Source: Thermococcus chitonophagus
Lineage (GTDB): Archaea; Methanobacteriota_B; Thermococci; Thermococcales; Thermococcaceae
NCBI RefSeq assembly: GCF_002214605.1
Contig: NZ_CP015193.1
Coordinates: 62,001-126,000 of the forward strand
Reading direction: 5' to 3'
Length of the DNA stretch: 64,000 bases
Below the pieces are notes generated by a model that saw only the letters and a program-made list of their open reading frames with translations, was not told the origin of the DNA and did no database searches. Below are positions 9,867-17,864 of this stretch, piece after piece; the stretch's first letter is position 1; each line of letters begins with the position of its first letter. Both the position numbers and the translations under genes were made by a program.

Positions 9867-10448
9867 ATGAATGCAAAAGCTAAAAGTATAGTCTTCCTAA
9901 TGATAATAGGTGGACTTGGAGGGATAGTTGTTCTCTTTAATGCCCTCGGGACAACAACCGAATACTTCTTCCAAGATATGGACACCAGAATGTTTAACGA
10001 GACACCTCCGAACAGCATTTACATAATGGTTGTAGCTGAGGAGCCAATTAAAGGAGAACTAGAAAAGTTGCTCAAAGAGAAATTCCCCAATGCAGTGCTT
10101 CTCGAGAACAAAGTAGAGAAGGTAAACGGATCCCTCATAGTCGCATACTTTCCAGTGCTCAAGTTCAACTCGACGATGCTGAAAAACATTGCCGAAGTGG
10201 AGGGAGTCATATACTACTCCGCCTATGGAAACGCAAAGCCAATGCTCCAGTTTATTGAGAGACACAAGGAGAATCTCTGCGAAAACACCCAGGAAATTAA
10301 GGAGCTGTACCTGCAAACGTTTTCAGACTCGGGAAGCCTGCATATAGTATGCTGGAAACTTAAAGTTAAGGTTGGCAAACTGAAGAGGGAAAGTCCAATT
10401 GACGTAATAATAGAGAATATCCACAATGACCTGCAGAATTTCCCTTAG
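9867..10448 (+). CDS. Hypothetical membrane-anchored protein, 193 aa
   Basis: There is one N-terminal hydrophobic helix (about residues 8-27, VFLMIIGGLGGIVVLFNALG) followed by a soluble domain probably outside the cell. Two cysteines (LCENTQ, HIVCWK) could pair. The soluble part shows alternating strands and helices (SIYIMVVAEEPIKGELEKLLKEKF; GSLIVAYFPVLKF). I do not recognise the family. It appears leaderless. The next gene in the same direction starts about 30 bp later. Confidence 0.6.
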   Translation: MNAKAKSIVFLMIIGGLGGIVVLFNALGTTTEYFFQDMDTRMFNETPPNSIYIMVVAEEPIKGELEKLLKEKFPNAVLLENKVEKVNGSLIVAYFPVLKFNSTMLKNIAEVEGVIYYSAYGNAKPMLQFIERHKENLCENTQEIKELYLQTFSDSGSLHIVCWKLKVKVGKLKRESPIDVIIENIHNDLQNFP

Positions 10449-10480
10449 CTTTTTAATTGTCTCACCAATATACCCTCTCG

Positions 10481-11179
10481 ATGCCCAGGGAGAAAGTAGT
10501 TAGGGTCTGGGACGAAAGAGAGATAATTTATTCTCCAAAGAGGTGGAGGATTCTTTGGGAGAAGAGGGAAAAAGCCCTCAAGATAATGGAGCTCTTGAAA
10601 GACTTCGACCCTCACGTCTACGGTAGCGTTGCGAGGGGAGACGTGAGGAAGGATAGTGACATAGACATAGTAATCCCCTACAGGGTGCCAAGCTACATGA
10701 TAGAGCTGGCCTTGGGGGATTTGATCCAAAGAAGAAGAATAGTGATGGCAACTCCGTGGCATCTAATAAAGGGCCACATAGAAATAGATGAAGAGACAAC
10801 GGTCACGTTCTTCCTAGTTGATCCAACCGATAGGGAACTTGAATTTTATAAATGGGGAGGAATGCTAGATCTATGGGGAGTGAAAACCAAGCAGAGAGTT
10901 CCTGGGGTGAACAAAAAGCTTATCCTAATAATTCCTACTGAAAAGGGTCACATAGAGAGGGAAGTCGTTGGAAGAGAGCCAGAGGTCGCTAAAATCCTGG
11001 GGGTTAGCATAGATATTGTAGAGGAGAGGGTTAAGGTTCTCACGAGGAGGGATAGAATTGGAAGGACTGGAATTTACCTCGATGAAGAAGTACCGGACTG
11101 GAAGAGCTTTGAGGAGTTCTTGAAGGAGCTTGCGGACAGGGATCCCAACATAAGGAGGAGGGTTAGGGAGAGCTTATGA
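10481..11179 (+). CDS. Nucleotidyltransferase-domain protein
   Basis: 232 aa. The pol-beta superfamily motif GSVARGDVRKDSDIDIVIPY (about residues 48-67) gives hG[GS]-x(9-13)-D-h-D with both metal-binding aspartates. The C-terminal half has a helix-turn-helix-like segment (VAKILGVSIDIVEERVKVLTRRDRIGRTGIYL). The domain order suggests a DNA- or RNA-linked nucleotidyltransferase; the substrate is unknown. The frame extends 8 codons upstream to a TTG with no SD; ATG 10481 is preferred. Confidence 0.72.
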   Translation: MPREKVVRVWDEREIIYSPKRWRILWEKREKALKIMELLKDFDPHVYGSVARGDVRKDSDIDIVIPYRVPSYMIELALGDLIQRRRIVMATPWHLIKGHIEIDEETTVTFFLVDPTDRELEFYKWGGMLDLWGVKTKQRVPGVNKKLILIIPTEKGHIEREVVGREPEVAKILGVSIDIVEERVKVLTRRDRIGRTGIYLDEEVPDWKSFEEFLKELADRDPNIRRRVRESL

Positions 11180-11183
11180 GAAA

Positions 11184-11194
11184 AGTTTATAATC
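11184..11194 (+). promoter_or_regulatory. TATA box of tRNA-Pro
   Basis: AGTTTATAATC lies about 26-36 bp upstream of the tRNA 5' end at 11220, the expected archaeal spacing. It starts just after the stop of the nucleotidyltransferase gene. Confidence 0.6.
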
Positions 11195-11219
11195 CTCACG
11201 AAAAATGTTCCTCCCGAGC

Positions 11220-11297
11220 GGGGCCGTAGGGTAGCTTGGCCTATCCTGCGGGCTTCGGGAGCCCGTGACCCGGGTTCAAATCCCGGCGGCCCCACCA
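11220..11297 (+). tRNA. tRNA-Pro (anticodon CGG), CCA encoded
   Basis: Cloverleaf: acceptor GGGGCCG/CGGCCCC, D stem GGGT/ATCC, anticodon stem CGGGC/GCCCG with loop TTCGGGA (anticodon CGG, reading CCG), short variable loop, T stem CCGGG/CCCGG with loop TTCAAAT, discriminator A and encoded CCA at 11295-11297. No intron. Confidence 0.95.
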
Positions 11298-11420
11298 GAA
11301 TAGCTCTTCTGGAGCCACATCATTGCACCCTGGCTCACCCTACTTCTTCGGACTCTCTGCAATCTGGGAGGCACACACTAGAAATAATGATATATTATGA
11401 ATACCACCCAAAAGACTCCG

Positions 11421-12188
11421 ATGAGAGGAAGAATTAAAGTAAGAAACAGAAAAGAAGCCCTTTTATTAAAGGAGAAGATACTCAACAGAATCGAAGCCAA
11501 ATATAGAACGTCATGGCAGAAATTCTACTATTATGCCGAGATAAGCGGAATGAACAAACTTCTAAAGATGGGCTACGATCCTGGGGAAATTCTGGAAGAC
11601 CTTGCGGACATCCACATGGTCGAAGTTATTTTTAAGGAAAGTTGCCGGAGAAAGTATACTCGAAGAAATTAAAGGAAGAACAATGAGACTAATGTATGAG
11701 GAATCCTACCAAAACTTCTACTATGGAATTCCAAGTACTTCAACATACTACATAACTACATGCTCAGCCAGTGCAACAAAGCTAAGGAAGGAGGATGCAG
11801 AAAGCTATATGAGCTCGCCAAAAACTTGCCCAGATTAATTCTAGTGGACTTTGACATAGCGATAAACCTTGGAGACCCAGAGGTCATACTCGAGGCTATA
11901 GATGCTTGGGAAGAACATGAAAAGGAGCTCAGGAAGCTATACGAGTACATAAAGAACGTCAAGGGGGAGGAACTTCCTATAATTCCAGTCTTTCCATCCC
12001 CTACCCTAGATTCACTCCCCCAGGGTGAGGGTATCTTGGCGATAGACATAACAAACATCTTCCTGTACACCTTCAAATCAGAGGATCTTGGCACGAATAA
12101 GGACGAAATCAAGAAAATCCTGGGCAAGGAAGTTAATAAAGTGGAGGAAGTAATAGAACTAATGAGGTGTTGCGATGTACAGGATTAA
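11421..12188 (+). pseudogene. Hypothetical gene broken by two compensating frameshifts
   Basis: Three overlapping frames join into one protein of about 255 aa. Frame A (from ATG 11421, MRGRIKVRNRKEALLLKEK) runs through ILEDLADIHMVEVIFK to about 11640. A +1 shift then continues as KVAGESILEEIKGRTMRLMYEESYQNFYYGIPS to about 11735. A return shift to frame A gives KYFNILHNYMLSQCNKAKEGG and on to ELMRCCDVQD at 12188. The family is unknown; the product is soluble, mostly helical and rich in Lys/Glu. A TATA-like ATGATATATTA at 11386-11396 suits a leaderless start at 11421 rather than the earlier ATG at 11397. The lesions could be real decay, sequencing error or recoding. The 3' end overlaps the AMMECR1 gene by 14 bp. 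Confidence 0.6.
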
Positions 12189-12792
12189 AGATGAGTGGGG
12201 TGAATTCCTCGTCAAGCTCGCCCGAAGAGCAATAGAGGAGTACCTCAGAACCGGAAGGGAAATAAAGCCACCAGAAGATACGCCACCTGAGCTATGGGAG
12301 AAGATGGGGGTCTTCGTTACCCTGAACAGGCACGGAGTTCCGCCCCAAGCGGCCCTGAGAGGATGCATAGGCTTTCCCCTACCAATATATCCTTTGGTTA
12401 AGGCAACGATAAAAGCCGCAATATATGCAGCAGTGGATGACCCCAGGTTCCCTCCAGTAAAGCTGGAGGAGATGGACAACTTAACCGTGGAGGTCAGCGT
12501 TCTAACACCCCCAGAGCTTATAGAAGGCCCACCTCAGGAAAGGCCAAAGAAGATCAAGGTTGGAAGGGACGGACTAATAGTGGAGAAGGGCATATACTCC
12601 GGCTTACTATTACCCCAGGTTCCAGTAGAGTGGGGCTGGGATGAGGAGGAGTTTCTCGCGGAGACTTGTTGGAAGGCAGGACTACCTCCAGACTGCTGGC
12701 TCGATCCAGATACGAAGGTGTACAAGTTCACCGCAGAGATATTTGAGGAGGAATATCCAAGAGGGCCCGTGAGGAGGAAGCCTCTTGTTTAG
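12175..12792 (+). CDS. AMMECR1 family protein
   Basis: 205 aa. The family hallmark LRGCIGF is at about residues 60-66, and FTAEIFEEEYPRGPV closes the protein. This is the single-domain archaeal form of the human AMMECR1 family; its reaction is not established. It is often found near MEMO and radical-SAM genes in other genomes, but not here. The start overlaps the broken upstream gene by 14 bp, and the stop overlaps the convergent ABC gene by 4 bp. Confidence 0.9.
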   Translation: MYRIKDEWGEFLVKLARRAIEEYLRTGREIKPPEDTPPELWEKMGVFVTLNRHGVPPQAALRGCIGFPLPIYPLVKATIKAAIYAAVDDPRFPPVKLEEMDNLTVEVSVLTPPELIEGPPQERPKKIKVGRDGLIVEKGIYSGLLLPQVPVEWGWDEEEFLAETCWKAGLPPDCWLDPDTKVYKFTAEIFEEEYPRGPVRRKPLV

Positions 12793-13424
12793 ATAACGCC
12801 CATGCTATTTACAACATATTTTGGAGAGAACATTTTCAGGTCTATATTATAATCACAGAAATTCAAGGGCTCCCTAGAAGACATGAGCACAACTCCTTTT
12901 TCCTTTAGTATTTCCAAAATCTCGCCCATTAACTCATACTTGGATTCACTATCAATGGCAACCGCTGGATCATCAAGGATAAACAATTCCGCATCAACAA
13001 GGAGCGCCGCCGAGAGCTGGATTCTTCTCTTCATGCCTTGAGACATCCTTCCAAGCCTAAGTGTAGGATCAGGAACATTCACAATTTTAAGAGCCTCCAA
13101 AACTTCTTCTTTTCTAGCTATCCTACCATAAAGTGATGTTACAGCCCTTACATAATCCATCCCCGTGACTAGAGACGGAACGTTCACAGTTTCTGGAAGA
13201 AAGAATATCCTATCCCTGATTTTTTGAATTGGATTGCCATTATATGTTATACTTCCTTTTAGGGGCTTCAGAAATGTTGCCACCGTCTTTAAAAGGGTAG
13301 TTTTTCCTATCCCGTTTACACCATAAAAGTTGGCTACCTCTCCATTCTCAACTTCCAAATTGATGTTCCTCAGTACGGGAAGATCGCTAGAGTACCCAAC
13401 CCACAGGTCAATAAGCCTTAACAT
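12789..13424 (-). CDS. ABC transporter ATP-binding protein of the Cys-rich peptide operon
   Basis: 211 aa with Walker A GVNGIGKTTLL (about residues 38-48), signature RMSQGMKRRIQLS (motif MSQGM in place of LSGGQ), and Walker B ELFILDDPAVAID. It is small and single-domain like ABC-2-type exporters (CcmA/BcrA class), with loop segment FFLPETVNVPSLVTGMDYV. ATG 13424 has GGAGGTG six bases upstream and is preferred over a TTG at 13439. The start lies within the last 17 bp of the 157-aa membrane gene. It is the final gene of the leftward operon 15577-12789 and presumably energises the 390-aa and 83-aa membrane proteins. Confidence 0.88.
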   Translation of the reverse strand: MLRLIDLWVGYSSDLPVLRNINLEVENGEVANFYGVNGIGKTTLLKTVATFLKPLKGSITYNGNPIQKIRDRIFFLPETVNVPSLVTGMDYVRAVTSLYGRIARKEEVLEALKIVNVPDPTLRLGRMSQGMKRRIQLSAALLVDAELFILDDPAVAIDSESKYELMGEILEILKEKGVVLMSSREPLNFCDYNIDLKMFSPKYVVNSMGVI

Positions 13425-13881
13425 CTCTAGCACCTCCAATCACTGGGGATAGGGATATTACAAGGAAGGGGAGCGCTTCTAAGCCCATGCCAATCATTAT
13501 CAAGTACACTCCAATAAAAAGCGGAACTAATGATCCTGAAACTACTGCGACTACAGCCTTCCTTTTTGAAACATCCCCAATGGGAGTCCACATAAAAGCT
13601 GGTTCCCATAATCTAAGTTCTACCAGAACAGGTTTTCTAATAATCATGTATTGAAAGACTTCATGAAGAAGTACAGAAAGCTCAATTGGGACCAACAACT
13701 TTTCACATAGAAACCCGAGGAGACATTTAATGTCCATTTCCCATGTTACTCCACTCAATTTTCCTAGTCCAAGAAAGAGAGACAAAAATAGTAGAGCTAT
13801 AATGACAACCAAATAACCGAGATAGAGAGCCAGCACTCCAAAGAAGCCCAGTACCGAGTTCACTCTCACACTTATTACCAT
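13408..13881 (-). CDS. Membrane protein with degenerate M50-like (site-2 protease-like) motif
   Basis: 157 aa with about four hydrophobic segments (residues 11-38, 62-72, 107-131, 131-147). SVLLHEVFQY at residues 69-78 has the spacing of an HExxH zinc motif but with Gln in place of the second His (H73, E74, Q77). A late SLSPVIGGARD (143-152) sits where M50 proteases have N-x-x-P-x-x-x-L-D-G. It may be a catalytically altered protease, a maturation factor or simply a permease subunit. The start overlaps the upstream gene by 7 bp, and the stop overlaps the ATPase start by 17 bp. The M50 relation is my inference. Confidence 0.55.
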   Translation of the reverse strand: MVISVRVNSVLGFFGVLALYLGYLVVIIALLFLSLFLGLGKLSGVTWEMDIKCLLGFLCEKLLVPIELSVLLHEVFQYMIIRKPVLVELRLWEPAFMWTPIGDVSKRKAVVAVVSGSLVPLFIGVYLIMIGMGLEALPFLVISLSPVIGGARDVKAY

Positions 13882-15047
13882 CGGCTACACCTCCTAAAAA
13901 CCATTATATGGAGTCTATAAGCAAATGGAGAAGCTATTAAAAGAACAAAGGCCATTCTAGTATTCCTAAAGGCATTTAGATCTAAAGGAATCATCTGCAG
14001 AAGATAAAGGGAACCAAAGTACCACAAAAACTCCAAATTTCCCTCGATACTGGGCAGAAGCAGAGATAGCAATACCTTAAAAAACGCCAAGCTGACCACC
14101 AGATATGCGAAATTCCAAAGATCCAAGGTGCCGCTTATTACATAAAAGCCAACTACTGTGATAAGTGCCAGCAAATATTGAATCAAATCTTTGAACAACC
14201 TTTTTACGAGTCTCTCTGGATTAAGTGAGTGCAAGACTCTTAAATGAGAGTCGAGGTATGTATCGGGAACCATGAAAAGCATCCAGACTAGTGAAGCAAA
14301 AATCCTACCAACAGTACCTGCCCACCCAATCAGCTGGGAATATCTCAAGTACATTCCACTCTCGTAGAACCTCGGAGAGCACTGAACAACAAAACTTGTT
14401 GGAGAATGTTCAACCAGACAGCCAACAGAATTCAGGTACCTTACAATAAGGAAAAGGGTTATTGCAAAAAGGATTATAATTCCGCGATGGACTATGCCGA
14501 GGGTTGTTATGTATGTTCTCGCAATAAAGTACACATCAACGAGCTTCTCATAGAAGAACTTCCCAGCAAATACGATAAGTAGAACCGTCAAATATGAAAT
14601 GAGAAATCCAAAAGAGTTTTCGGTCACCACAACTGCCAAACCTACCAAGACCAGGAATATTTTTGCTATCGAACTGATTTCAATAACGAGCAGTGATATT
14701 ATACAAATTAAAGCAACAACGGGGATTTTTATAAGCAGGAGGAGAGAGACTAAAAAGGGCATCTGGCTAATTATCGTCGCCACAATTTTCAGTATATCAG
14801 TACTGAACGTCATGGGATGAACCATGAAGATGGCCCCAGATTTAATCACGTTCACGGTTATCGTCACCATAATGAGAATAAGGGAAAGCAGAAACAGCAA
14901 AAGAGGGGAAGGCTCCAAAGCGATCCTATACTCTTTTTTTGAATAGAGCGCCACTATCAGAAACCCAACAGCTGATATAAGGTACTTTGGATTAAATATG
15001 AGGACTTTCCCATGGTACTTTAAGATTTCAGCAAGTGCCTTAAGCAT
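13875..15047 (-). CDS. Polytopic membrane protein, probable permease of the Cys-rich peptide operon
   Basis: 390 aa with about ten transmembrane helices and short loops (for example VGFLIVALYSKKEY, LSLILIMVTITVNVI, VVALICIISLLVIEI, IIILFAITLFLIVRYLN). One larger outside loop holds two cysteines (SVGCLVEHSPTSFVVQCSPRFYESG, about residues 210-235). There is no sequence match I can name; the size and neighbourhood suggest an exporter permease. The ATG (15047-15045) shares one base with the TAA of the 83-aa gene (TAATG junction), indicating tight translational coupling. Confidence 0.6.
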   Translation of the reverse strand: MLKALAEILKYHGKVLIFNPKYLISAVGFLIVALYSKKEYRIALEPSPLLLFLLSLILIMVTITVNVIKSGAIFMVHPMTFSTDILKIVATIISQMPFLVSLLLLIKIPVVALICIISLLVIEISSIAKIFLVLVGLAVVVTENSFGFLISYLTVLLIVFAGKFFYEKLVDVYFIARTYITTLGIVHRGIIILFAITLFLIVRYLNSVGCLVEHSPTSFVVQCSPRFYESGMYLRYSQLIGWAGTVGRIFASLVWMLFMVPDTYLDSHLRVLHSLNPERLVKRLFKDLIQYLLALITVVGFYVISGTLDLWNFAYLVVSLAFFKVLLSLLLPSIEGNLEFLWYFGSLYLLQMIPLDLNAFRNTRMAFVLLIASPFAYRLHIMVFRRCSRW

Positions 15048-15298
15048 TATTCAGCCCTCCAAAGTGCCTTATGCGTAAAAACTAAGGCCAATCCTACTGC
15101 AATAAGCCATGAAATAGGAGTACCAGAAATTCTCAAGCTAAAATATCCTTCATACACTCGAAATATAGGCTCTAAGTTAATTCCCCACTCAACGTGTAAG
15201 AAGAAGGCCAGATGAAGCAATAATATATGGAACACAGGTGTCAAAATTGCAACTGTGAAGAAAAATATGGGGAGAAAGAGTCTCTCAAATTTATTCAT
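15047..15298 (-). CDS. Small two-helix membrane protein
   Basis: 83 aa: helix 1 about residues 8-34 (LPIFFFTVAILTPVFHILLLHLAFFLH), helix 2 about 60-76 (ISWLIAVGLALVFTH). The ATG is preceded by a strong GGGGGGTGAT SD. It lies 15 bp after the stop of the Cys-rich gene and is fused by a TAATG junction to the 390-aa gene. It has the look of an immunity-like or accessory membrane subunit, but no function can be shown. Confidence 0.6.
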   Translation of the reverse strand: MNKFERLFLPIFFFTVAILTPVFHILLLHLAFFLHVEWGINLEPIFRVYEGYFSLRISGTPISWLIAVGLALVFTHKALWRAE

Positions 15299-15313
15299 TT
15301 AATCACCCCCCAA

Positions 15314-15577
15314 TTATGAAGGGACTGGAGGGCCATGACGATTAGTAGCACATTTGCAGTAGCAGGATACTTCGAGGGTTGCCCACGAAACGTAAGTGTA
15401 AGGACCACAGGAGTACATATAGCCGCCACGATGTCCGCACTCTGAAGGACAGCGAGGACAATGGCGTTCTATACAATCCTTTTCTGCTAATCTTGCATGG
15501 ATATGGCCTGCCACCACAGCAACAAAAAGGACTAGTATCAATAGAGCCCCAGGGGCTATCCCATAAAACTTTTTCAT
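15314..15577 (-). CDS. Secreted or anchored cysteine-rich small protein (8 Cys)
   Basis: 87 aa from ATG 15577 (MKKFYGIAPGALLILVLFVAVVAG, a signal peptide or anchor), after GGGGGATGA. A TTG at 15592 is the alternative start. The mature region of about 60 residues has eight cysteines: C-x4-C-x2-C-x3-C, then C after GGYMYS, then a single C, CYC and KC close to the end (KDCIERHCPRCPSECG ... SCGPYTY ... VSCYCKCATNR). There is no CGP-CTERM or other sorting tail. Eight Cys in about 45 residues suggests a disulfide- or metal-stabilised peptide outside the cell. As first gene of a five-gene operon with an ABC ATPase and three membrane proteins, it may be the exported cargo. Confidence 0.6.
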   Translation of the reverse strand: MKKFYGIAPGALLILVLFVAVVAGHIHARLAEKDCIERHCPRCPSECGHRGGYMYSCGPYTYVSWATLEVSCYCKCATNRHGPPVPS

Positions 15578-15731
15578 TGTTTCATCCCCCAATATTAAGA
15601 CAATATTAATGATATAGCGTTGGCAGATAAATTTTTTGATGAAAGTGTTGTCAATTGTTTAATTAGGTTACATAATATAACGCCTTAAAGTGTTGATAAT
15701 TTGATCATCCAACTAAGTTAAAATTAAAGGC

Positions 15732-16565
15732 TCACAAGACTCCAAGAATCTCCAAACTAACATCAAAGTTCTTGACAGAGTGAGTTAGGTACCCCAAGCT
15801 TATCACGTCAATATCGAGCTTAGCATACTCCTCTATATTTTCGGGAGTAATGCCACCGGAAACCTCTATCCTCACTTTATCTCTCAGCCCCCTCCTCTTC
15901 AGCTCTTCTACTACCTTCTCTATTTCCTGGGGCTTCATGTTGTCGAGCATCACAACATCTGCCCCCAGCTCTGCCGCTCTAATAGCATCCCCCAGGTTCT
16001 CAACCTCTACCTCCACTATTTTGTAAACGCTGAACGCCTTGGCCCGCTTTATTGCTTCTTCCAGCGGGACTAAGGCCAAGTGGTTATCCTTTATTAGTAT
16101 TGCATCGCTGAGGGAAAACCTATGAGGCTCTCCCCCACCGATCATTATGGCCTTCTTATCCAAGAGCCTTAGGAGGCTTTTCCTCGTTCCGGCAACCTTC
16201 ACATTGGGATTCACTTTTCTAACTTTCTCAACTAACTTCCTGGTCTCTGTAGCTATGCCACTCATCCTGCCCATTATGTTTAGGGCCGTCCTCTCAACCA
16301 AAAGTATGGCCCTAGCATTGCCCTCAAGCTCTAGAATGACGTCACCCTTCCTTACTTCCTCACCATCCTTCTTTTTAACTGAAACCCTAACGCCAAAGTG
16401 CTCGAACAGGGCTTTAGCCTCCTCAACTCCAGCAATAATCCCGTCCTGCTTTGCGATAATTACCGCCTTAGCGTTTACATTCTCCGGAATTACCGCTTCA
16501 CTTGTAACGTCCCCATAGGGGGTGTCCTCTTCAAGGAACCTTAGGAGGTACTGAAGGGGAATCAT
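15732..16565 (-). CDS. nadC: Nicotinate-nucleotide pyrophosphorylase (quinolinate phosphoribosyltransferase)
   Basis: 277 aa, full length. Family blocks: LEEDTPYGDVTSEAV (residues 11-25), RTALNIMGRMSGIAT (about 91-105), VAGTRKSLLRLLDKKAIMIGGGEPHRFSLSDAILIKDNHL (about 128-170), EVEVENLGDA, VMLDNM and EVSGGITPENI. It converts quinolinate plus PRPP to nicotinate mononucleotide. The ATG follows GGGTGGTGCG. nadA and nadB are within 6 kb on the same strand but not in one operon. The promoter side carries two long palindromes (16632-16697). Confidence 0.96.
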   Translation of the reverse strand: MIPLQYLLRFLEEDTPYGDVTSEAVIPENVNAKAVIIAKQDGIIAGVEEAKALFEHFGVRVSVKKKDGEEVRKGDVILELEGNARAILLVERTALNIMGRMSGIATETRKLVEKVRKVNPNVKVAGTRKSLLRLLDKKAIMIGGGEPHRFSLSDAILIKDNHLALVPLEEAIKRAKAFSVYKIVEVEVENLGDAIRAAELGADVVMLDNMKPQEIEKVVEELKRRGLRDKVRIEVSGGITPENIEEYAKLDIDVISLGYLTHSVKNFDVSLEILGVL

Positions 16566-16631
16566 CGCACCACCCGAACCATTTACAAGCTGGGAGCTTT
16601 ATCATGCTTTCCAAATATTTTTGCATCGTGA

Positions 16632-16697
16632 CTGCAAATGTATTTATAAATACCTTTGCAGTAGTACTGCACAATTTTTATAAATATATTTTCAGTA
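16632..16697. promoter_or_regulatory. Two adjacent 30-33 bp palindromes, each centred on a TATA box
   Basis: Site 1 (16632-16661) has arms CTGCAAA/TTTGCAG plus an inner GTATTTATAAATAC and is nearly perfect. Site 2 (16665-16697) has arms TACTG/CAGTA around TTTTTATAAATATA. ACTGCA-type half-sites recur at 16631, 16666 and 16700. Both TATA cores lie inside the dyads, so a bound repressor would block TBP. The sites lie between nadC (-) and the ATPase gene (+, ATG 16707) and could control either or both. Confidence 0.6.
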
Positions 16698-16706
16698 TAA
16701 CTGCAC

Positions 16707-17864
16707 ATGCTCGAGTTGCAAAACCCATGGTGGTTTAACGAACCGGACAGGGACTGGGAGTTCTTTGAGAATCTTACATATAGAATTAAACCGAAATGGC
16801 TTAATGAAATATCTCTGAAACCCTTTTCCCTAAATTTCGTCATCGGCCCAAGGAGAGTTGGAAAAACACTTGGGGTAAAGCTCCTAATTAAGGAACTAGT
16901 GAAAAGGGTTGAAAATCGCTATGCAATCTTTTACTTTAGTTGCGATGTTCTGGAGGACTACAAAGACCTCCTTGATATCCTAACATCCTATTTAAAGCTG
17001 AAGAAAAAGAAAAGAGTAAAGACCGCTTTCATTTTCCTTGACGAGGTGACTCTCGTCGAAGACTGGTGGAGAGCGATAAAGTTCCTCATAGATAGGGGGG
17101 AAGTTGCTACTGATGTCATCACGGTAACGGGCTCAGTGGGGATAACTCTCGGACGACACTTTGAGACGTTTGGAGGGAGAAGAGGTCATGGAAAGACTAT
17201 TGAAGTCATGCCTCTAAGCTTCCATGACTACTATCGGATATTCTACGAGGAGTTCTTTCCCTCAAAAGGAGAAGACATATTTCACCAGTACCTTGAAACT
17301 GGAGGTTATCTAGCGTACCTTAACGGGACACTAAAACTCGAGGATCTCATAGGCTTTTTAAAAGCTGATTTGAAAACCCTCAACCGCTCTACAGAGCTAG
17401 CCAGGGATATAATAGGGGAGATAATAGAAAGAGCACCCTCTCCAATTTCTTTCAACACGATAGCAAAAGCCGTGGGCATTTCTCCTCACACCGTAAGGGA
17501 CTACATCGAGATACTTGAAGCCTTCCGCTTAATACTTCAAGTACAGTACCTGGGCCTTGATGGAAAGATATACCCGCGAAAGGAGAGAAAGATAGTGATA
17601 AGGGACCCGCTAATAGCAAAGGCGTTAGAAATGTGGTCCAGACGAGAGGTTGAGAGGGCCACACTCTATGAATGGTTAGTTCAGGAGCATCTCTACAGAA
17701 AATTCGGGGAAATTTTCTACTATAGGAACTCATATGAGATAGATGCAATAGCCAGGAATTTGAAAGTAGAAGTTAAGTCTGGAGAAAAAAGAGGGCGTTA
17801 TCCAAAGGATGTTAAGGTTCTAAAAGGATCGGAAATTCCAGAGTTTTTATACTGGCTTGACTAG
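16707..17864 (+). CDS. AAA-type ATPase with DUF4143-like C-terminal domain
   Basis: 385 aa. Walker A GPRRVGKT (about residues 47-54), Walker B FIFLDEV (about 109-115), sensor TGSVG (about 146). A winged-helix-like middle ([27 protein letters not shown]) precedes a C-terminal PD-(D/E)xK-like end ([21 protein letters not shown]). This is the common archaeal AAA_14/DUF4143 architecture of unknown role, often linked to mobile or stress functions. The promoter is inside palindromes at 16632-16697. The stop overlaps nadA by 4 bp convergently. Confidence 0.8.
   Translation: MLELQNPWWFNEPDRDWEFFENLTYRIKPKWLNEISLKPFSLNFVIGPRRVGKTLGVKLLIKELVKRVENRYAIFYFSCDVLEDYKDLLDILTSYLKLKKKKRVKTAFIFLDEVTLVEDWWRAIKFLIDRGEVATDVITVTGSVGITLGRHFETFGGRRGHGKTIEVMPLSFHDYYRIFYEEFFPSKGEDIFHQYLETGGYLAYLNGTLKLEDLIGFLKADLKTLNRSTELARDIIGEIIERAPSPISFNTIAKAVGISPHTVRDYIEILEAFRLILQVQYLGLDGKIYPRKERKIVIRDPLIAKALEMWSRREVERATLYEWLVQEHLYRKFGEIFYYRNSYEIDAIARNLKVEVKSGEKRGRYPKDVKVLKGSEIPEFLYWLD

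Noticed and set aside
10457-10480. TTG start 8 codons upstream in the nucleotidyltransferase gene
   Set aside because: No SD; the segment lies in the probable promoter/leader.
16583-16843. An 86-codon minus-strand frame across the nadC upstream region
   Set aside because: It runs through both palindromes, the TATA boxes and the start of the ATPase gene, and lacks an SD.
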